64,000 nucleotides of DNA from Christensenellaceae bacterium (GCA_020025205.1 JAHHSO010000003.1:1-64000); one strand, 5' to 3'. Shown: positions 53,656 through 62,154, counted from the stretch's first letter. Notes: generated by a model from the letters alone, not told the origin. A program made the numbers and translations.

Positions 53656-53692
53656 AAAACAGGCCGCATCCCACCGGGAAACGGCCTGTTTT
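53656..53692. terminator. Terminator between plsY and the LysM gene
   Basis: AAAACAGGCCG (53656-53666) and CGGCCTGTTTT (53682-53692) form an 11-bp perfect stem with an inner CCC/GGG pair in the loop; suitable for both convergent genes. Confidence 0.92.
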
Positions 53693-53710
53693 CATTTATG
53701 TAACCAGCAA

Positions 53711-54352
53711 TTAAGAATCGTCATCCGTCAAATCATCGTCATCATCCAAATCGTCCATGTCATCATCCATTCGCACACGCCGCCTGGTCGGCAGACATAT
53801 GACCTGCCCCGGCACAAAATCACTGGGCAGAAGGTTTGGATTCAGCCTGAGCAGCTGCTCGACGCCCGTGCCGTTGAGCCGGGCAATTCCGTCCAATGTA
53901 TCGCCTTCCTGAATTCTGTAAACAGGCCCTCCATTGTTGCACAAACCACGATCTCCGCTGGGCGGGACGCAGAGCACGTCGCCGGGTCTGAGCGCCGTGA
54001 GGCGTATATCCTCGTTGTATTCACGCAGCGCACGCATCGATACATTCGAGGAAAGCATTACATCCACCACGCTCTGCCCCGGCTGCACGGTATACGGTGC
54101 AGAACCCACCGGGCAGGAACGACCTTCGCCAACCGGCACACACAGGATATCTCCTACCAGCAGCTGTCCCGGAGAAATCGCCGGATTGGCATTCATCAGC
54201 GTACGCACGCCAATGCCAAACTTGCGGGCGATCAGATAAAAGCTGTCGCCGCGCTGCACACGGTAGCTTCTGCTGCCTGCCGGACAGGCAGCACTTTCAA
54301 TGGCCGCCTGATTGATCAGGTCGTCATTGAGCGTCGGATTCATATTTTCCAT
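53711..54352 (-). CDS. Triple-LysM protein with poly-aspartate tail
   Basis: A 213-residue protein with three LysM domains (about 30-73, 87-130, 144-188), each preceded by a cysteine-bearing segment (AACPAGS, SCPVGS, LCNNGG). There is no signal peptide or membrane helix. The last 19 residues contain 13 aspartates. LysM proteins without a signal are often spore-coat or cortex-interface proteins (SafA-like), which fits this spore-former; the cysteines could give disulfide cross-links. I start at ATG 54352, 11 bases after AAAGGGG. A cytosolic role cannot be excluded. The phosphoribosyltransferase gene lies 70 bases upstream. Confidence 0.82.
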   Translation of the reverse strand: MENMNPTLNDDLINQAAIESAACPAGSRSYRVQRGDSFYLIARKFGIGVRTLMNANPAISPGQLLVGDILCVPVGEGRSCPVGSAPYTVQPGQSVVDVMLSSNVSMRALREYNEDIRLTALRPGDVLCVPPSGDRGLCNNGGPVYRIQEGDTLDGIARLNGTGVEQLLRLNPNLLPSDFVPGQVICLPTRRRVRMDDDMDDLDDDDDLTDDDS

Positions 54353-54422
54353 AAAAGAACAGCCCCTTTCGACGTTCTGGTACAATCCTATGCGTCAAGA
54401 GGCTGTTTGTGCATCTGAAATT

Positions 54423-54983
54423 TTAATCAATCGGATTGCCGTCCGGCGTAAACAGCGGAAGCTTTTCCAAATAGATGATGTCATCGCGCTTCTGAGCATC
54501 GCCCTCGGCCAGCACCGCCATGCGGCCGCAGATATTGCCGCCGGCTTTCTCAACCAGCTTTTCCAGCGCGATCAGCGATTCGCCGGTGGAAATAACATCA
54601 TCCACGATCAGCACGCGCTTGCCGCGCATCAGTTCTGCATCTTCGCCGTCAATATAGAGCTTCTGCACATGATCCGTCGTGATAGAGCGAACTTCAACGC
54701 CAATCACATCCCGCATATAGAGCTTGACGCCTTTGCGCGCCAGCAGCCACTTGGGCGCATTGATCTGGCGGGCCATCTCATAGGCCAGCGGGATGCCCTT
54801 GCTCTCCGCGGTAATGATGTAATCAAACTCCGGAGCTTTTTTGAGCAGCTCAGAAGCACAGGCACGCGTCAGTTCACAGTCTCCGAAAATAACAAACGCG
54901 CCGATCGAAAGGTTTTCGTTCAGCGGGCAAATCGGAAGGTCGCGCTCACAACCGGCGACAGTCATATGATAATGGGTCTGCAT
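54423..54983 (-). CDS. Purine-type phosphoribosyltransferase (APRT/Xpt-like)
   Basis: A 186-residue type I phosphoribosyltransferase. The PRPP loop VLIVDDVISTGESLIALE (about 123-140) is intact, and TAESKGIPLAYEMAR (about 59-73) resembles adenine and xanthine PRTases. It probably salvages a purine base to a nucleotide; the base cannot be read from sequence. I start at ATG 54983 (MQTHYHMTV), after GAAGGA, since homologues begin there; the ATG at 55010 lacks a good ribosome site. A consensus promoter lies 58 bases upstream. Its role fits with the nucleoside-type ABC importer at 26.4-31.4 kb. Confidence 0.87.
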   Translation of the reverse strand: MQTHYHMTVAGCERDLPICPLNENLSIGAFVIFGDCELTRACASELLKKAPEFDYIITAESKGIPLAYEMARQINAPKWLLARKGVKLYMRDVIGVEVRSITTDHVQKLYIDGEDAELMRGKRVLIVDDVISTGESLIALEKLVEKAGGNICGRMAVLAEGDAQKRDDIIYLEKLPLFTPDGNPID

Positions 54984-55040
54984 GGGTTTTTCCTTCTTTC
55001 CTTCGGCCATTCATCCGCTGGCCAACGTTGTTCGTTTTTT

Positions 55041-55068
55041 ATTATACACATATTCCCATTGTTGTCAA
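55041..55068 (-). promoter_or_regulatory. Sigma-A promoter of the phosphoribosyltransferase gene
   Basis: Perfect TTGACA (55068-55063) and TATAAT (55046-55041) on the minus strand with a 16-base spacer. Confidence 0.9.
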
Positions 55069-55414
55069 TGAAGTGGAATCCATTTCTCTAAATCTTTTGT
55101 CTTTCTTCCCCTTTGCGACAGATTCTCATAGAATTTTTTCAAAACAGAATGCCAACGCTTTTTAGTAATGAACGTTCGTGTCCTGTGCGAGCAAATCATT
55201 CGTGATAAGTTCAGAAGGAATTGACGCTGAAACGCATTCTTTCCTGCAAACCCTGTTCCTGTTTTGAAAGACGCGCACGATACAGCTCACAAAACAATAT
55301 ACTTCTTTTGTAATCTTTCATTTCAGTCTGTACTCTTTTTTACATCCTCTTTTCATGATGTTTTTCCCTAACGTTCGACACTGAAAACAATTTCTTTTTT
55401 TCCTTCCGTTTCTC

Positions 55415-55444
55415 TTGACGCGCCCATCTCTTTCATGATAAGAT
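55415..55444 (+). promoter_or_regulatory. Candidate promoter of nrdD
   Basis: TTGACG (55415-55420) with TGATAAGAT about 16-18 bases downstream; the -10 is imperfect but has an upstream TG. Confidence 0.55.
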
Positions 55445-55454
55445 GGGATTTGTT

Positions 55455-55474
55455 GACGCGCTATATTTTGCGTC
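55455..55474 (+). promoter_or_regulatory. Candidate operator dyad at the nrdD transcription start
   Basis: GACGC-gctatatttt-GCGTC, a 5-bp perfect dyad around a CTATATTTTG core that resembles the A/T-rich centre of NrdR boxes. It sits about 10-30 bases after the -10, where a bound repressor would block initiation. Identification as an NrdR site is inference. Confidence 0.4.
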
Positions 55475-55546
55475 TTCATTTCCCTTGAACACAACATATG
55501 GTGGTTCTTCCCCGCCATGATAACAAATGAGAAGGAAGCGTGAACC

Positions 55547-57664
55547 ATGTACATCATCAAAAAAGACGGCACCCGTGAGCCGTTTCATGTTGAAAAAGTT
55601 GTTGCTGCAGTCAATAAAAGCGCAGAACGTGTCCTCTACACCTTCAAGCCCGATGAGATTGATTTCATCTGTGATTTTGTCACCAGGAAATGTGAAGCTC
55701 TCGGCACAGAAGGCATTCAGATTGCCCAGATGCACAACATCGTTGAAGGCGCGCTGGATGCCATCAACCCCGATGTTGCCAAGTCCTACAGGGACTATCG
55801 CAACTACAAAACAGACTTCGTAAAGATGCTGGACACTGTTTATAAAAAGTCCCAGTCCATCATGTACATCGGCGACAAGGAAAATTCCAACGCGGACAGC
55901 GCACTTGTCTCCACCCGCCGCAGTCTGATTTTCAATCAGCTCAACAAGCAGCTCTATCAGAAGTTCTTTCTGAACGTTGAAGAGCTTCAGGCGCAGCGCG
56001 ATGGCTATATCTACATTCACGATATGTCCGCCCGCCGCGACACCATGAACTGCTGTCTGTTCGATGTTGGCGCTGTCCTGCGCGGCGGCTTCGAAATGGG
56101 CAACCTCTGGTACAACGAGCCCAAGACGCTTGACGTTGCTTTTGATGTCATCGGCGACATTGTGCTTTCCGCAGCCAGCCAGCAATATGGCGGCTTCACT
56201 GTCTCCTGCGTGGACGAACTGCTTGATCCGTATGCGGAAAAAAGCTATATTCTCTTCTGCGAACGCTATCGCAGTCTCGGCCTGTCTGATGAGCGCGTCC
56301 ACGAAGAAGCCATGAAGGACATTGTAACCAACTTTGAGCAGGGCTTCCAAGGCTGGGAATACAAATTCAACACAGTGGCTTCCAGCCGCGGCGACTATCC
56401 TTTCATCACCATGACGCTCGGCCTTGGTCAAACACGCATGGCAAAACTTGCCAGCAAGCTCTTCCTCAAAGTTCATGCAGGCGGTCAGGGCAAAAAAGGC
56501 AACAAGCGCCCCGTTCTCTTCCCGAAACTTGTCTTTCTCTACGATGAAAATCTGCATGGTCCGGGCAAACCGCTGGAAGATGTTTTTGAGGCCGGCATTG
56601 ACTGCTCCTCCAAGACCATGTATCCAGACTGGCTCAGCCTGACCGGCGACGGCTACGTTGCATCGATGTACAAGAAATACGGCCGCGTCATCAGCCCCAT
56701 GGGCTGCCGCGCCTTCCTTTCCCCCTGGTATGAGCGCGGCGGCATGGAGCCGGCGGATGAGGACGATAAGCCCGTGTTTGTAGGCCGCTTCAACATCGGC
56801 GCCGTTTCCCTCCATTTGCCGATGATTCTTGCCAAATCCCGCAAGGAAAGCCGTGATTTCTACGAAGTGCTGGATGAATACCTTGAGTTAATCCGCCGCC
56901 TGCATATTCGCACGTATGCCTACCTTGGCGAAATGCGTGCAAGCACCAACCCGCTGGCTTACTGCGAAGGCGGTTTCTATGGCGGTCATTTGGGTCTTAA
57001 CGACAAGATCAAGCCCATTCTCAAGACAGCAACCGCCTCCTTCGGCTACACCGCGCTCAACGAACTTCAGGAGCTTTACAACGGCAAGAGCATTTACGAA
57101 GATGGTCAATTCGCCCTTGAAGTCATGCAATACATTAACAAGAAAGTGGAAGAATTCAAGCACGCCGACGGCAACCTGTACGCCATATACGGCACACCTG
57201 CTGAAAGCCTCTGCGGCCTTCAGATTGAGCAGTTCCGCAGGCTGTACGGCATTGTGGAAAATGTGTCTGACAGACCATATGTTTCCAATTCCTTCCATTG
57301 CCATGTGACCGAGGAAATCAGCCCGATCGAAAAACAGAACAGCGAAAATCGTTTCTGGAATTTGTCCAACGGCGGCAAGATCCAGTATGTGCGCTATCCG
57401 ATCGGCTATAATAAGGAAGCTATTCGCACGCTTGTTCGCCGCGCCATGAAGCTGGGGCTGTATGAAGGCGTCAATCTCTCTCTGGCCTATTGCGATGACT
57501 GCGGCTATCAGCAGCTTGAAATGGATGTCTGCCCCAAGTGCGGCAGCACCAATCTGACTAAAATTGATCGCATGAACGGCTATCTCTCCTACTCCCGCAT
57601 TCACGGCGAAAGCCGCTTGAACGATGCAAAAATGGCCGAAATTGCTGAAAGAAAGAGTATGTGA
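55547..57664 (+). CDS. nrdD: Anaerobic (class III) ribonucleoside-triphosphate reductase
   Basis: A 705-residue oxygen-sensitive glycyl-radical enzyme making dNTPs from NTPs. An N-terminal ATP-cone regulatory domain (about 1-90, MYIIKKDGTREPFHVEKV) precedes the ten-stranded barrel. The C-terminal zinc site is CDDC...CPKC (about 641-660), and the radical glycine is Gly678 in MNGYLSYSRIHGE, close to the end as required. ATG follows GAGAAGGAAG. nrdG begins 8 bases after the stop, so enzyme and activase are made together. Its presence shows that DNA synthesis works without oxygen here. Confidence 0.97.
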   Translation: MYIIKKDGTREPFHVEKVVAAVNKSAERVLYTFKPDEIDFICDFVTRKCEALGTEGIQIAQMHNIVEGALDAINPDVAKSYRDYRNYKTDFVKMLDTVYKKSQSIMYIGDKENSNADSALVSTRRSLIFNQLNKQLYQKFFLNVEELQAQRDGYIYIHDMSARRDTMNCCLFDVGAVLRGGFEMGNLWYNEPKTLDVAFDVIGDIVLSAASQQYGGFTVSCVDELLDPYAEKSYILFCERYRSLGLSDERVHEEAMKDIVTNFEQGFQGWEYKFNTVASSRGDYPFITMTLGLGQTRMAKLASKLFLKVHAGGQGKKGNKRPVLFPKLVFLYDENLHGPGKPLEDVFEAGIDCSSKTMYPDWLSLTGDGYVASMYKKYGRVISPMGCRAFLSPWYERGGMEPADEDDKPVFVGRFNIGAVSLHLPMILAKSRKESRDFYEVLDEYLELIRRLHIRTYAYLGEMRASTNPLAYCEGGFYGGHLGLNDKIKPILKTATASFGYTALNELQELYNGKSIYEDGQFALEVMQYINKKVEEFKHADGNLYAIYGTPAESLCGLQIEQFRRLYGIVENVSDRPYVSNSFHCHVTEEISPIEKQNSENRFWNLSNGGKIQYVRYPIGYNKEAIRTLVRRAMKLGLYEGVNLSLAYCDDCGYQQLEMDVCPKCGSTNLTKIDRMNGYLSYSRIHGESRLNDAKMAEIAERKSM

Positions 57665-57672
57665 GGCCCAGC

Positions 57673-58161
57673 ATGAATTATCATAACATCACGATGGATG
57701 ACATGCTCAACGGCGATGGTCTGCGCACGGTACTCTGGGTTTCCGGCTGCGCACATCACTGCCGCGGCTGCCAGAACCCGCAAACCTGGCCCGCTGACAG
57801 CGGCATTCCTTTTGATGACGCTGCCAAGGCCGAGCTTTTCGCCAATCTCAGCAGGGATTACATCAGCGGCGTCACCTTCTCCGGCGGCGATCCGCTCTGT
57901 GCCTGCAATCAGGATGTCATTGGCGCACTGATTGCCGAAATTCGCGAAAAATTCCCCAATAAGACCATCTGGCTCTACTCCGGCGATGTGTTTGAAAACA
58001 TCCGCGATCTGCCTTTCCTTCCCATGGTGGATGTCATGGTAGATGGCCCGTATATTGAAGCGCTGCGCGACGTGCAGCTCCGCTGGAAGGGCAGCGCCAA
58101 TCAGCGTGTCATTGACGTTAAGAAGACATTAGCAGCCAACCAGATCGTCCTTTGGGCTTAA
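57673..58161 (+). CDS. nrdG: Anaerobic ribonucleotide reductase activating protein (radical SAM)
   Basis: A 162-residue radical SAM activase that makes the glycyl radical on NrdD. The iron-sulfur motif C-x3-C-x2-C is Cys26, Cys30, Cys33 in SGCAHHCRGCQN; GVTFSGGDPL is the SAM-binding GGE-like motif. I start at ATG 57673 (MNYHNITMDD), 6 bases after GAGG, instead of the GTG at 57661. It is flanked by nrdD and the dUTPase-like gene on the same strand. Confidence 0.96.
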   Translation: MNYHNITMDDMLNGDGLRTVLWVSGCAHHCRGCQNPQTWPADSGIPFDDAAKAELFANLSRDYISGVTFSGGDPLCACNQDVIGALIAEIREKFPNKTIWLYSGDVFENIRDLPFLPMVDVMVDGPYIEALRDVQLRWKGSANQRVIDVKKTLAANQIVLWA

Positions 58162-58197
58162 CTTATTACCAATGAACATATGAAGGGAGAAACCCAC

Positions 58198-58716
58198 ATG
58201 GTTCGCATTGCCAAATTCGAAAAAGTTTCTGCTGCACGCTTTGTCGCCGATTGGATCTCTACTTTTCCACAGCAGACCGTTGAGCAGGCCGTTTATGCCT
58301 ATGAAAACATCAAGCTGCCTGTGCGTGCAACAAGCGGTTCCGCCGGCTATGACTTTTTCGCCCCTGTCGGCTTTGAGCTGCCTTCCGGCGGCAACATCAA
58401 GATGCCCACCGGCATTCGCGCTGTCATCGAAGAGGGCTGGGTGCTGACGCTCTACCCGCGCAGCAGCCTCGGATTCAAGTACCGTTTTCAGCTGGACAAT
58501 TCCGTAGGTGTGATTGATTCCGATTACGCGCATTCCGACAATGAAGGCCATATCTTCCTGCGCATGACCAACGACAACCGCGAAGGCAAGGGTCTACGCA
58601 TACCCGCCGGTTCCGCTTTTGCGCAAGGAATCTTCCTTCCTTTCGGTATCACTGTGGACGACAACGCTTGCGGCATCCGCAATGGCGGTTTCGGTTCCAC
58701 CAACACCCGTGCGTGA
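58198..58716 (+). CDS. dut: dUTPase-family nucleotidohydrolase
   Basis: A 172-residue protein with all five trimeric dUTPase motifs in order: SGSAGYDFFAP (46-55), PRSSLG (87-92), NSVGVIDSDY (101-110, with Asp107), GSAFAQGIFLP (138-148) and the C-terminal NGGFGSTNT (162-170). It would hydrolyse dUTP to dUMP + PPi, keeping uracil out of DNA and feeding dTMP synthesis. An N-terminal extension of about 40 residues precedes motif 1, more than in most dUTPases. ATG follows AAGGGAG. Position after nrdDG suggests a dNTP-supply operon. A dCTP deaminase of the same fold is less likely, because motif 5 is complete. Confidence 0.92.
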   Translation: MVRIAKFEKVSAARFVADWISTFPQQTVEQAVYAYENIKLPVRATSGSAGYDFFAPVGFELPSGGNIKMPTGIRAVIEEGWVLTLYPRSSLGFKYRFQLDNSVGVIDSDYAHSDNEGHIFLRMTNDNREGKGLRIPAGSAFAQGIFLPFGITVDDNACGIRNGGFGSTNTRA

Positions 58717-58732
58717 TGTAAAAAAACAACTC

Positions 58733-58768
58733 CGGGCGGAGCGGTTTCATCCGCTTCGCTCTTTTTTT
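58733..58768 (+). terminator. Terminator after the dUTPase gene
   Basis: GGGCGGAGCGG (58734-58744) pairs with CCGCTTCGCTC (58751-58761) with one G-T, followed by TTTTTTT. The T-run merges into the ribosome site of the next gene. Confidence 0.9.
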
Positions 58769-58778
58769 GAGGTGCTTT

Positions 58779-59252
58779 ATGGAACATTCAATCATTCTGT
58801 CCCAAGCCGAATCGTTGATGGAAGGCATGCCCTATCCGATCCCGAATCTGGCCAATATCAGCGCGCTGCTTTATGACTCCCTCGATGATGTCAACTGGTG
58901 CGGTTTTTACCTGATGGAACAAGGTTCGCTCCTGCTTGGGCCATTCTGCGGCCGCCCTGCGTGCCTGCGCATTCCTCTTGGACGCGGCGTATGCGGCACT
59001 GCTGCCCACTCAGACACCGTGCAGCGCATCGCTGACGTCCACGCCTTTCCCGGCCATATCGCCTGCGACAGCGCCTCCAGAAGCGAAATTGTGCTGCCCC
59101 TCCATCACAATGGCCGCGTCATCGGCGTGCTGGATATCGACAGCCCAATTCTCAATCGCTTTGATGAAACTGACGAACAGATGCTTCGCCGCCTCGCTGC
59201 TGTGATTGAACAGCAGTGCGACTGGTCTTTGACGCAGTATGCGTTAGAGTGA
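58779..59252 (+). CDS. msrC: GAF-domain free methionine-(R)-sulfoxide reductase
   Basis: A 157-residue stand-alone GAF protein of the fRMsr (YebR/MsrC) family, reducing free Met-R-SO. The family core NWCGFYLM...LLLGPFCGRPACLRIPLGRGVCG and SEIVLPLHHNGRVIGVLDIDS is present; the cysteines in GRPAC, GRGVCG and HIACDS correspond to the catalytic and resolving set. ATG follows GAGG by about 6 bases, right after the upstream terminator T-run, so some read-through or a promoter inside the dUTPase gene is needed. An antioxidant role suits an anaerobe facing oxygen. Confidence 0.93.
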   Translation: MEHSIILSQAESLMEGMPYPIPNLANISALLYDSLDDVNWCGFYLMEQGSLLLGPFCGRPACLRIPLGRGVCGTAAHSDTVQRIADVHAFPGHIACDSASRSEIVLPLHHNGRVIGVLDIDSPILNRFDETDEQMLRRLAAVIEQQCDWSLTQYALE

Positions 59253-59259
59253 TATTTGT

Positions 59260-59295
59260 ACAAAAGAGCTCATGCCGCGGCATGAGCTCTTTTGT
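59260..59295. terminator. 36-base perfect palindrome between convergent genes
   Basis: ACAAAAGAGCTCATGCCG (59260-59277) is followed directly by its exact reverse complement (59278-59295). Folded, it gives a very stable hairpin with A/T tracts at both bases, ideal as a two-way terminator for msrC (+) and the HAD gene (-). Confidence 0.92.
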
Positions 59296-59350
59296 GTGTT
59301 TCTTTTCTTCGCTTGCATTGCAAAATCTACTCGTTTGTATTTTCAGACCA

Positions 59351-60205
59351 TTAGTCTGTTTGCTGGCGATTCTGTGCCTCAAGCACACGTTCAATGATCG
59401 CCGCCACTCCACAGTTGTCGTTTGACTCTGTTTCATATCGACAAACAGCTTTGACTTCATCGCAGGCATTTTTCATCGCAACGCTGTGATAGGCGTATTC
59501 CAGCATACTCAAATCATTGGGCGCATCACCCACGGCCATAACCTGTTCACGCGCCAGGCCCAGCCTCTTTGCCACCTGACAAAGCGCTGTTCCCTTATTG
59601 GCATCGGGCGGCATGATTTCAATATTACCAGGCGCCGAACTGCTCACCTGCAAATGCGGCAGCGCCCTTTTAATGGCCTCTCTGGCCTCTTCCACGCGCG
59701 GACTGCTCTGCACACCGGCATAGCCGTCCTCCGCAACATAGAACTTCATGATACCGCGCTCTGCCGCTTCATACATGGCTTTCTCTCCATAGGCCGCTTT
59801 CACCACGCCGCGGTCTGTCAGATGATAGCGCTGACCCGGTGCAAATGCCACCGTATTCACCTGTCCGTCTTCAAAGCCATTGATCATCATTCGATACGGA
59901 AGCAGAATGTCCAGTGCCTTCTTGGCATCTTCTGGCGCCAATTCTCTGCGAAGAATGATTTTCCCCTCAGGCAGCGGTCCATCGCTGGCGCGCGTGCCAT
60001 TGCAGGCAATGATCATGGCAGGCAAATTCAGGCGTTTCATAAAATCACTGGCATCTTCCAGCATGCGTCCCGTACAAATGCATACTCTGATCCCTGATGC
60101 ATCTGCGCAGCGAATGGCATCCATGTTTCTTTGCGGTACAGTCCAGTGATCGCTTGCAAGCAGCGTTCCATCCATATCCAGCGCAATCAGCCGAACCCGA
60201 TTCAT
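59351..60205 (-). CDS. Cof-type HAD family phosphatase
   Basis: A 284-residue HAD hydrolase of the Cof subfamily with a C2B cap. Catalytic motifs: LIALDMDGTLLASD with Asp10 (nucleophile) and Asp12, the ACNGTRASDG threonine region (motif II), the NKGTAL lysine (motif III), and VAVGDAPNDLSML-like AVGDAPNDLSML (motif IV aspartates). Substrates are typically sugar phosphates, flavin or pyridoxal phosphates; specificity is not readable. I start at ATG 60205, 6 bases after GGGGAGG. The pseudouridine synthase gene ends 15 bases upstream, so they probably share a transcript. Confidence 0.93.
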   Translation of the reverse strand: MNRVRLIALDMDGTLLASDHWTVPQRNMDAIRCADASGIRVCICTGRMLEDASDFMKRLNLPAMIIACNGTRASDGPLPEGKIILRRELAPEDAKKALDILLPYRMMINGFEDGQVNTVAFAPGQRYHLTDRGVVKAAYGEKAMYEAAERGIMKFYVAEDGYAGVQSSPRVEEAREAIKRALPHLQVSSSAPGNIEIMPPDANKGTALCQVAKRLGLAREQVMAVGDAPNDLSMLEYAYHSVAMKNACDEVKAVCRYETESNDNCGVAAIIERVLEAQNRQQTD

Positions 60206-60220
60206 TTGAATCCTCCCCAA

Positions 60221-61096
60221 TTAAAACGGGCATTCCGTCTCAAATGTCCGCCCATTCAGATAGGCAAGCGCACCACCCGCCTGCATGATGAGCTTTGTTG
60301 CCCAAAGCTGCTGGCGGCGCACACCCAATTCTCTGTTGAGCGAACGATCCCCATACTTGTCATCCCCTAAAATCGGATGACCGATATGCGACAAATGTGC
60401 GCGAATTTGATGGGTGCGGCCTGTAATCAGTTCTACTTGAAGCCGCGCCTGCTCGCCCGCCTCAACAACGCGATATCCTGTCACGATCTCCTGAGATCCC
60501 CGCGCCGGATAAGCCGTCACAACCACTCTGGCAAGCTGTGCATCCTTGCGCAGATATGCATGAAGAATCGCTTCTTTCTGCGTTGGGCATCCTTTCACGC
60601 GGCAGGTGTAAAACTTACGTATCGTGCGCTTGGAAAACGCTTCCAAAGCGGCTTGATATGCTTCATCATCCTTGACAAGCAAAAGCAAACCGCCAGTCTG
60701 TACATCCAGACGATGGCAAAGATGAATCTGGTCTGTTTTGTTTCCCTGCTCTTGCTGCATAGCGATCACACGTGTCAACGCACTGTCACCCGCAAGCGGA
60801 TTTTCTTCGTTTTGAGAGGGAAGCCCCTGCGGCTTATCGATCAAAATGATATGCTCATCTTCAAACACAACAGGCAGCGGCTTCTTCATCTTCTCACTAA
60901 GCGCTGCCTTGGGCCAATAGACACGAATCTCCTGCCCCTCCTGAACGCGTACATCGCCATTCACGCGCACGCCGTCGATGCGCACATCTCTATTCTTCAT
61001 CGCTTCCTTGACTGCCCACTGCGGCACGTCTGCCACCTGCATCAAAAGCCTGGACAGCATCATGCCGTCCTTATCTCCCGTCACTGTCAACTGCAT
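60221..61096 (-). CDS. RluA/RluD-family RNA pseudouridine synthase
   Basis: A 291-residue pseudouridine synthase with an N-terminal S4-like RNA-binding segment (about 10-60) and a catalytic domain containing HRLDVQTGGLLLL with catalytic Asp131. ITGRTHQIRAHLSHIGHPILGD is the conserved C-terminal motif (about 217-238). It isomerises specific uridines in rRNA or tRNA; which ones cannot be told from sequence alone. A short 32-base gap separates it from the unrecognised gene upstream. Confidence 0.94.
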   Translation of the reverse strand: MQLTVTGDKDGMMLSRLLMQVADVPQWAVKEAMKNRDVRIDGVRVNGDVRVQEGQEIRVYWPKAALSEKMKKPLPVVFEDEHIILIDKPQGLPSQNEENPLAGDSALTRVIAMQQEQGNKTDQIHLCHRLDVQTGGLLLLVKDDEAYQAALEAFSKRTIRKFYTCRVKGCPTQKEAILHAYLRKDAQLARVVVTAYPARGSQEIVTGYRVVEAGEQARLQVELITGRTHQIRAHLSHIGHPILGDDKYGDRSLNRELGVRRQQLWATKLIMQAGGALAYLNGRTFETECPF

Positions 61097-61128
61097 GATG
61101 TCGTCTCCCTTGGTTTTTCACGTCCGTG

Positions 61129-62154
61129 TCATTGGAGCGAACCACATTCCACAGGCTCAATCCATTTCGGCGTCATATAGTACATTCTTTCCAATGCCCC
61201 ATGCATGAAAGAGGATACCACCACGATCAGCGAAGATTGCAAAACCTCTTCCATTGCACGCAGTGGTGCCCCTTGTTTGCACAGATAGCGCAGCGTCTGT
61301 GCGACTTGTTCCGCCCTGCATCCATCCCGAAGCACGCCCGATATCGCACGCTCCAGATCCCTTTGAAGCGGGATTTCTTCAGGCAGAATGTCCATGGTGA
61401 TGCGCTTTTCCGGCAAATACATTAAACCGGGATTTCGTCTGCCGCTGCGAATCAAGCAGCTTGGATCTGCCAGCGCTGGATGCAGAAGCATCACCCCTTC
61501 ACTGTAATCCATGCAGTCACAACTCGCCCAGAGATAACGTCGAGCCAGCTGAATATTCTTTTCCTTTTTTCCACCCAGCACATCGCGCAAAATCACCTGC
61601 TGGGGCTGTCTGTCATCCACCGCCCCAACGCGGTACAGAAGACCCGACAGATATTCATTAAAATCAGCAAAGCGCTGACGCACACGTTCATGCTCTGGCC
61701 GCGAAAAAGCCTGTGCAGCCGGCCTTAAAATCGGCGTTTCAAGCTCAATGTATGGTTTCCCGGATACAAGGCCGACGCTTGCCCACAGTCGCAGAGAAAG
61801 CGCGCGGGCAGCCTCCAGCTCAACTGCATCTTCAATTTGCGCACTGCCTCCCAGGAGCAGCGCGCGTTCCACAAGCTCGTGCTCTTCGTGGGACAAACAA
61901 TCCGCCTGTTCTTTCACGGAACCAACTACACAGCGCCAAACCTGAGAAAGCTGCTGACTGCGCATTGGCTTGCACGCAATGTCTTGCCAGCACTGTTCAA
62001 TCTTTCTTCTGAATGCCGGCGGTGTCAACGCTTCAAGGCGCCCTGCACCAAGCGGCGGAAGCTGACTCACCTGATTTTCAAATCGGCGCTTTCGCATCGA
62101 CTCCATCGTCTTATCCTGCCAGCCGCCCATAAATACTTCTTCCTGCCTGAACAT
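61129..62154 (-). CDS. Unrecognised 341-residue protein
   Basis: I do not recognise this family. As started at ATG 62154 (MFRQEEVFMGGW), 8 bases after AGGGGGA, it is a soluble, Arg- and Leu-rich protein without signal peptide or membrane helix. It has several cysteines, including CDCMDY near 216-221. Its C-terminal third (about 250-325) is predicted-helical and contains a stretch like a regulatory or scaffold domain (LERAISGVLRDGCRAEQVAQ). It has a strong promoter with an unusually long leader (about 155 bases) carrying a hairpin, and leads into the pseudouridine synthase and HAD genes. A longer frame from 62235 is possible but has no ribosome site. Confidence 0.7.
   Translation of the reverse strand: MFRQEEVFMGGWQDKTMESMRKRRFENQVSQLPPLGAGRLEALTPPAFRRKIEQCWQDIACKPMRSQQLSQVWRCVVGSVKEQADCLSHEEHELVERALLLGGSAQIEDAVELEAARALSLRLWASVGLVSGKPYIELETPILRPAAQAFSRPEHERVRQRFADFNEYLSGLLYRVGAVDDRQPQQVILRDVLGGKKEKNIQLARRYLWASCDCMDYSEGVMLLHPALADPSCLIRSGRRNPGLMYLPEKRITMDILPEEIPLQRDLERAISGVLRDGCRAEQVAQTLRYLCKQGAPLRAMEEVLQSSLIVVVSSFMHGALERMYYMTPKWIEPVECGSLQ

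Larger units (their letters stand above)
55069..55546. other. Intergenic region upstream of nrdD
   Basis: Nothing coding is supported between the phosphoribosyltransferase promoter and nrdD. The right part holds a candidate nrdD promoter (55415-55444) with a dyad just downstream (55455-55474); TTGACGCGC occurs twice, at 55415 and 55453. I did not recognise a cobalamin riboswitch, which would not be expected for class III reductase. Confidence 0.6.

Noticed and set aside
55069..55546. tRNA, rRNA or cobalamin riboswitch in the nrdD upstream region
   Set aside because: No cloverleaf, rRNA-like or B12-box sequence could be recognised there.
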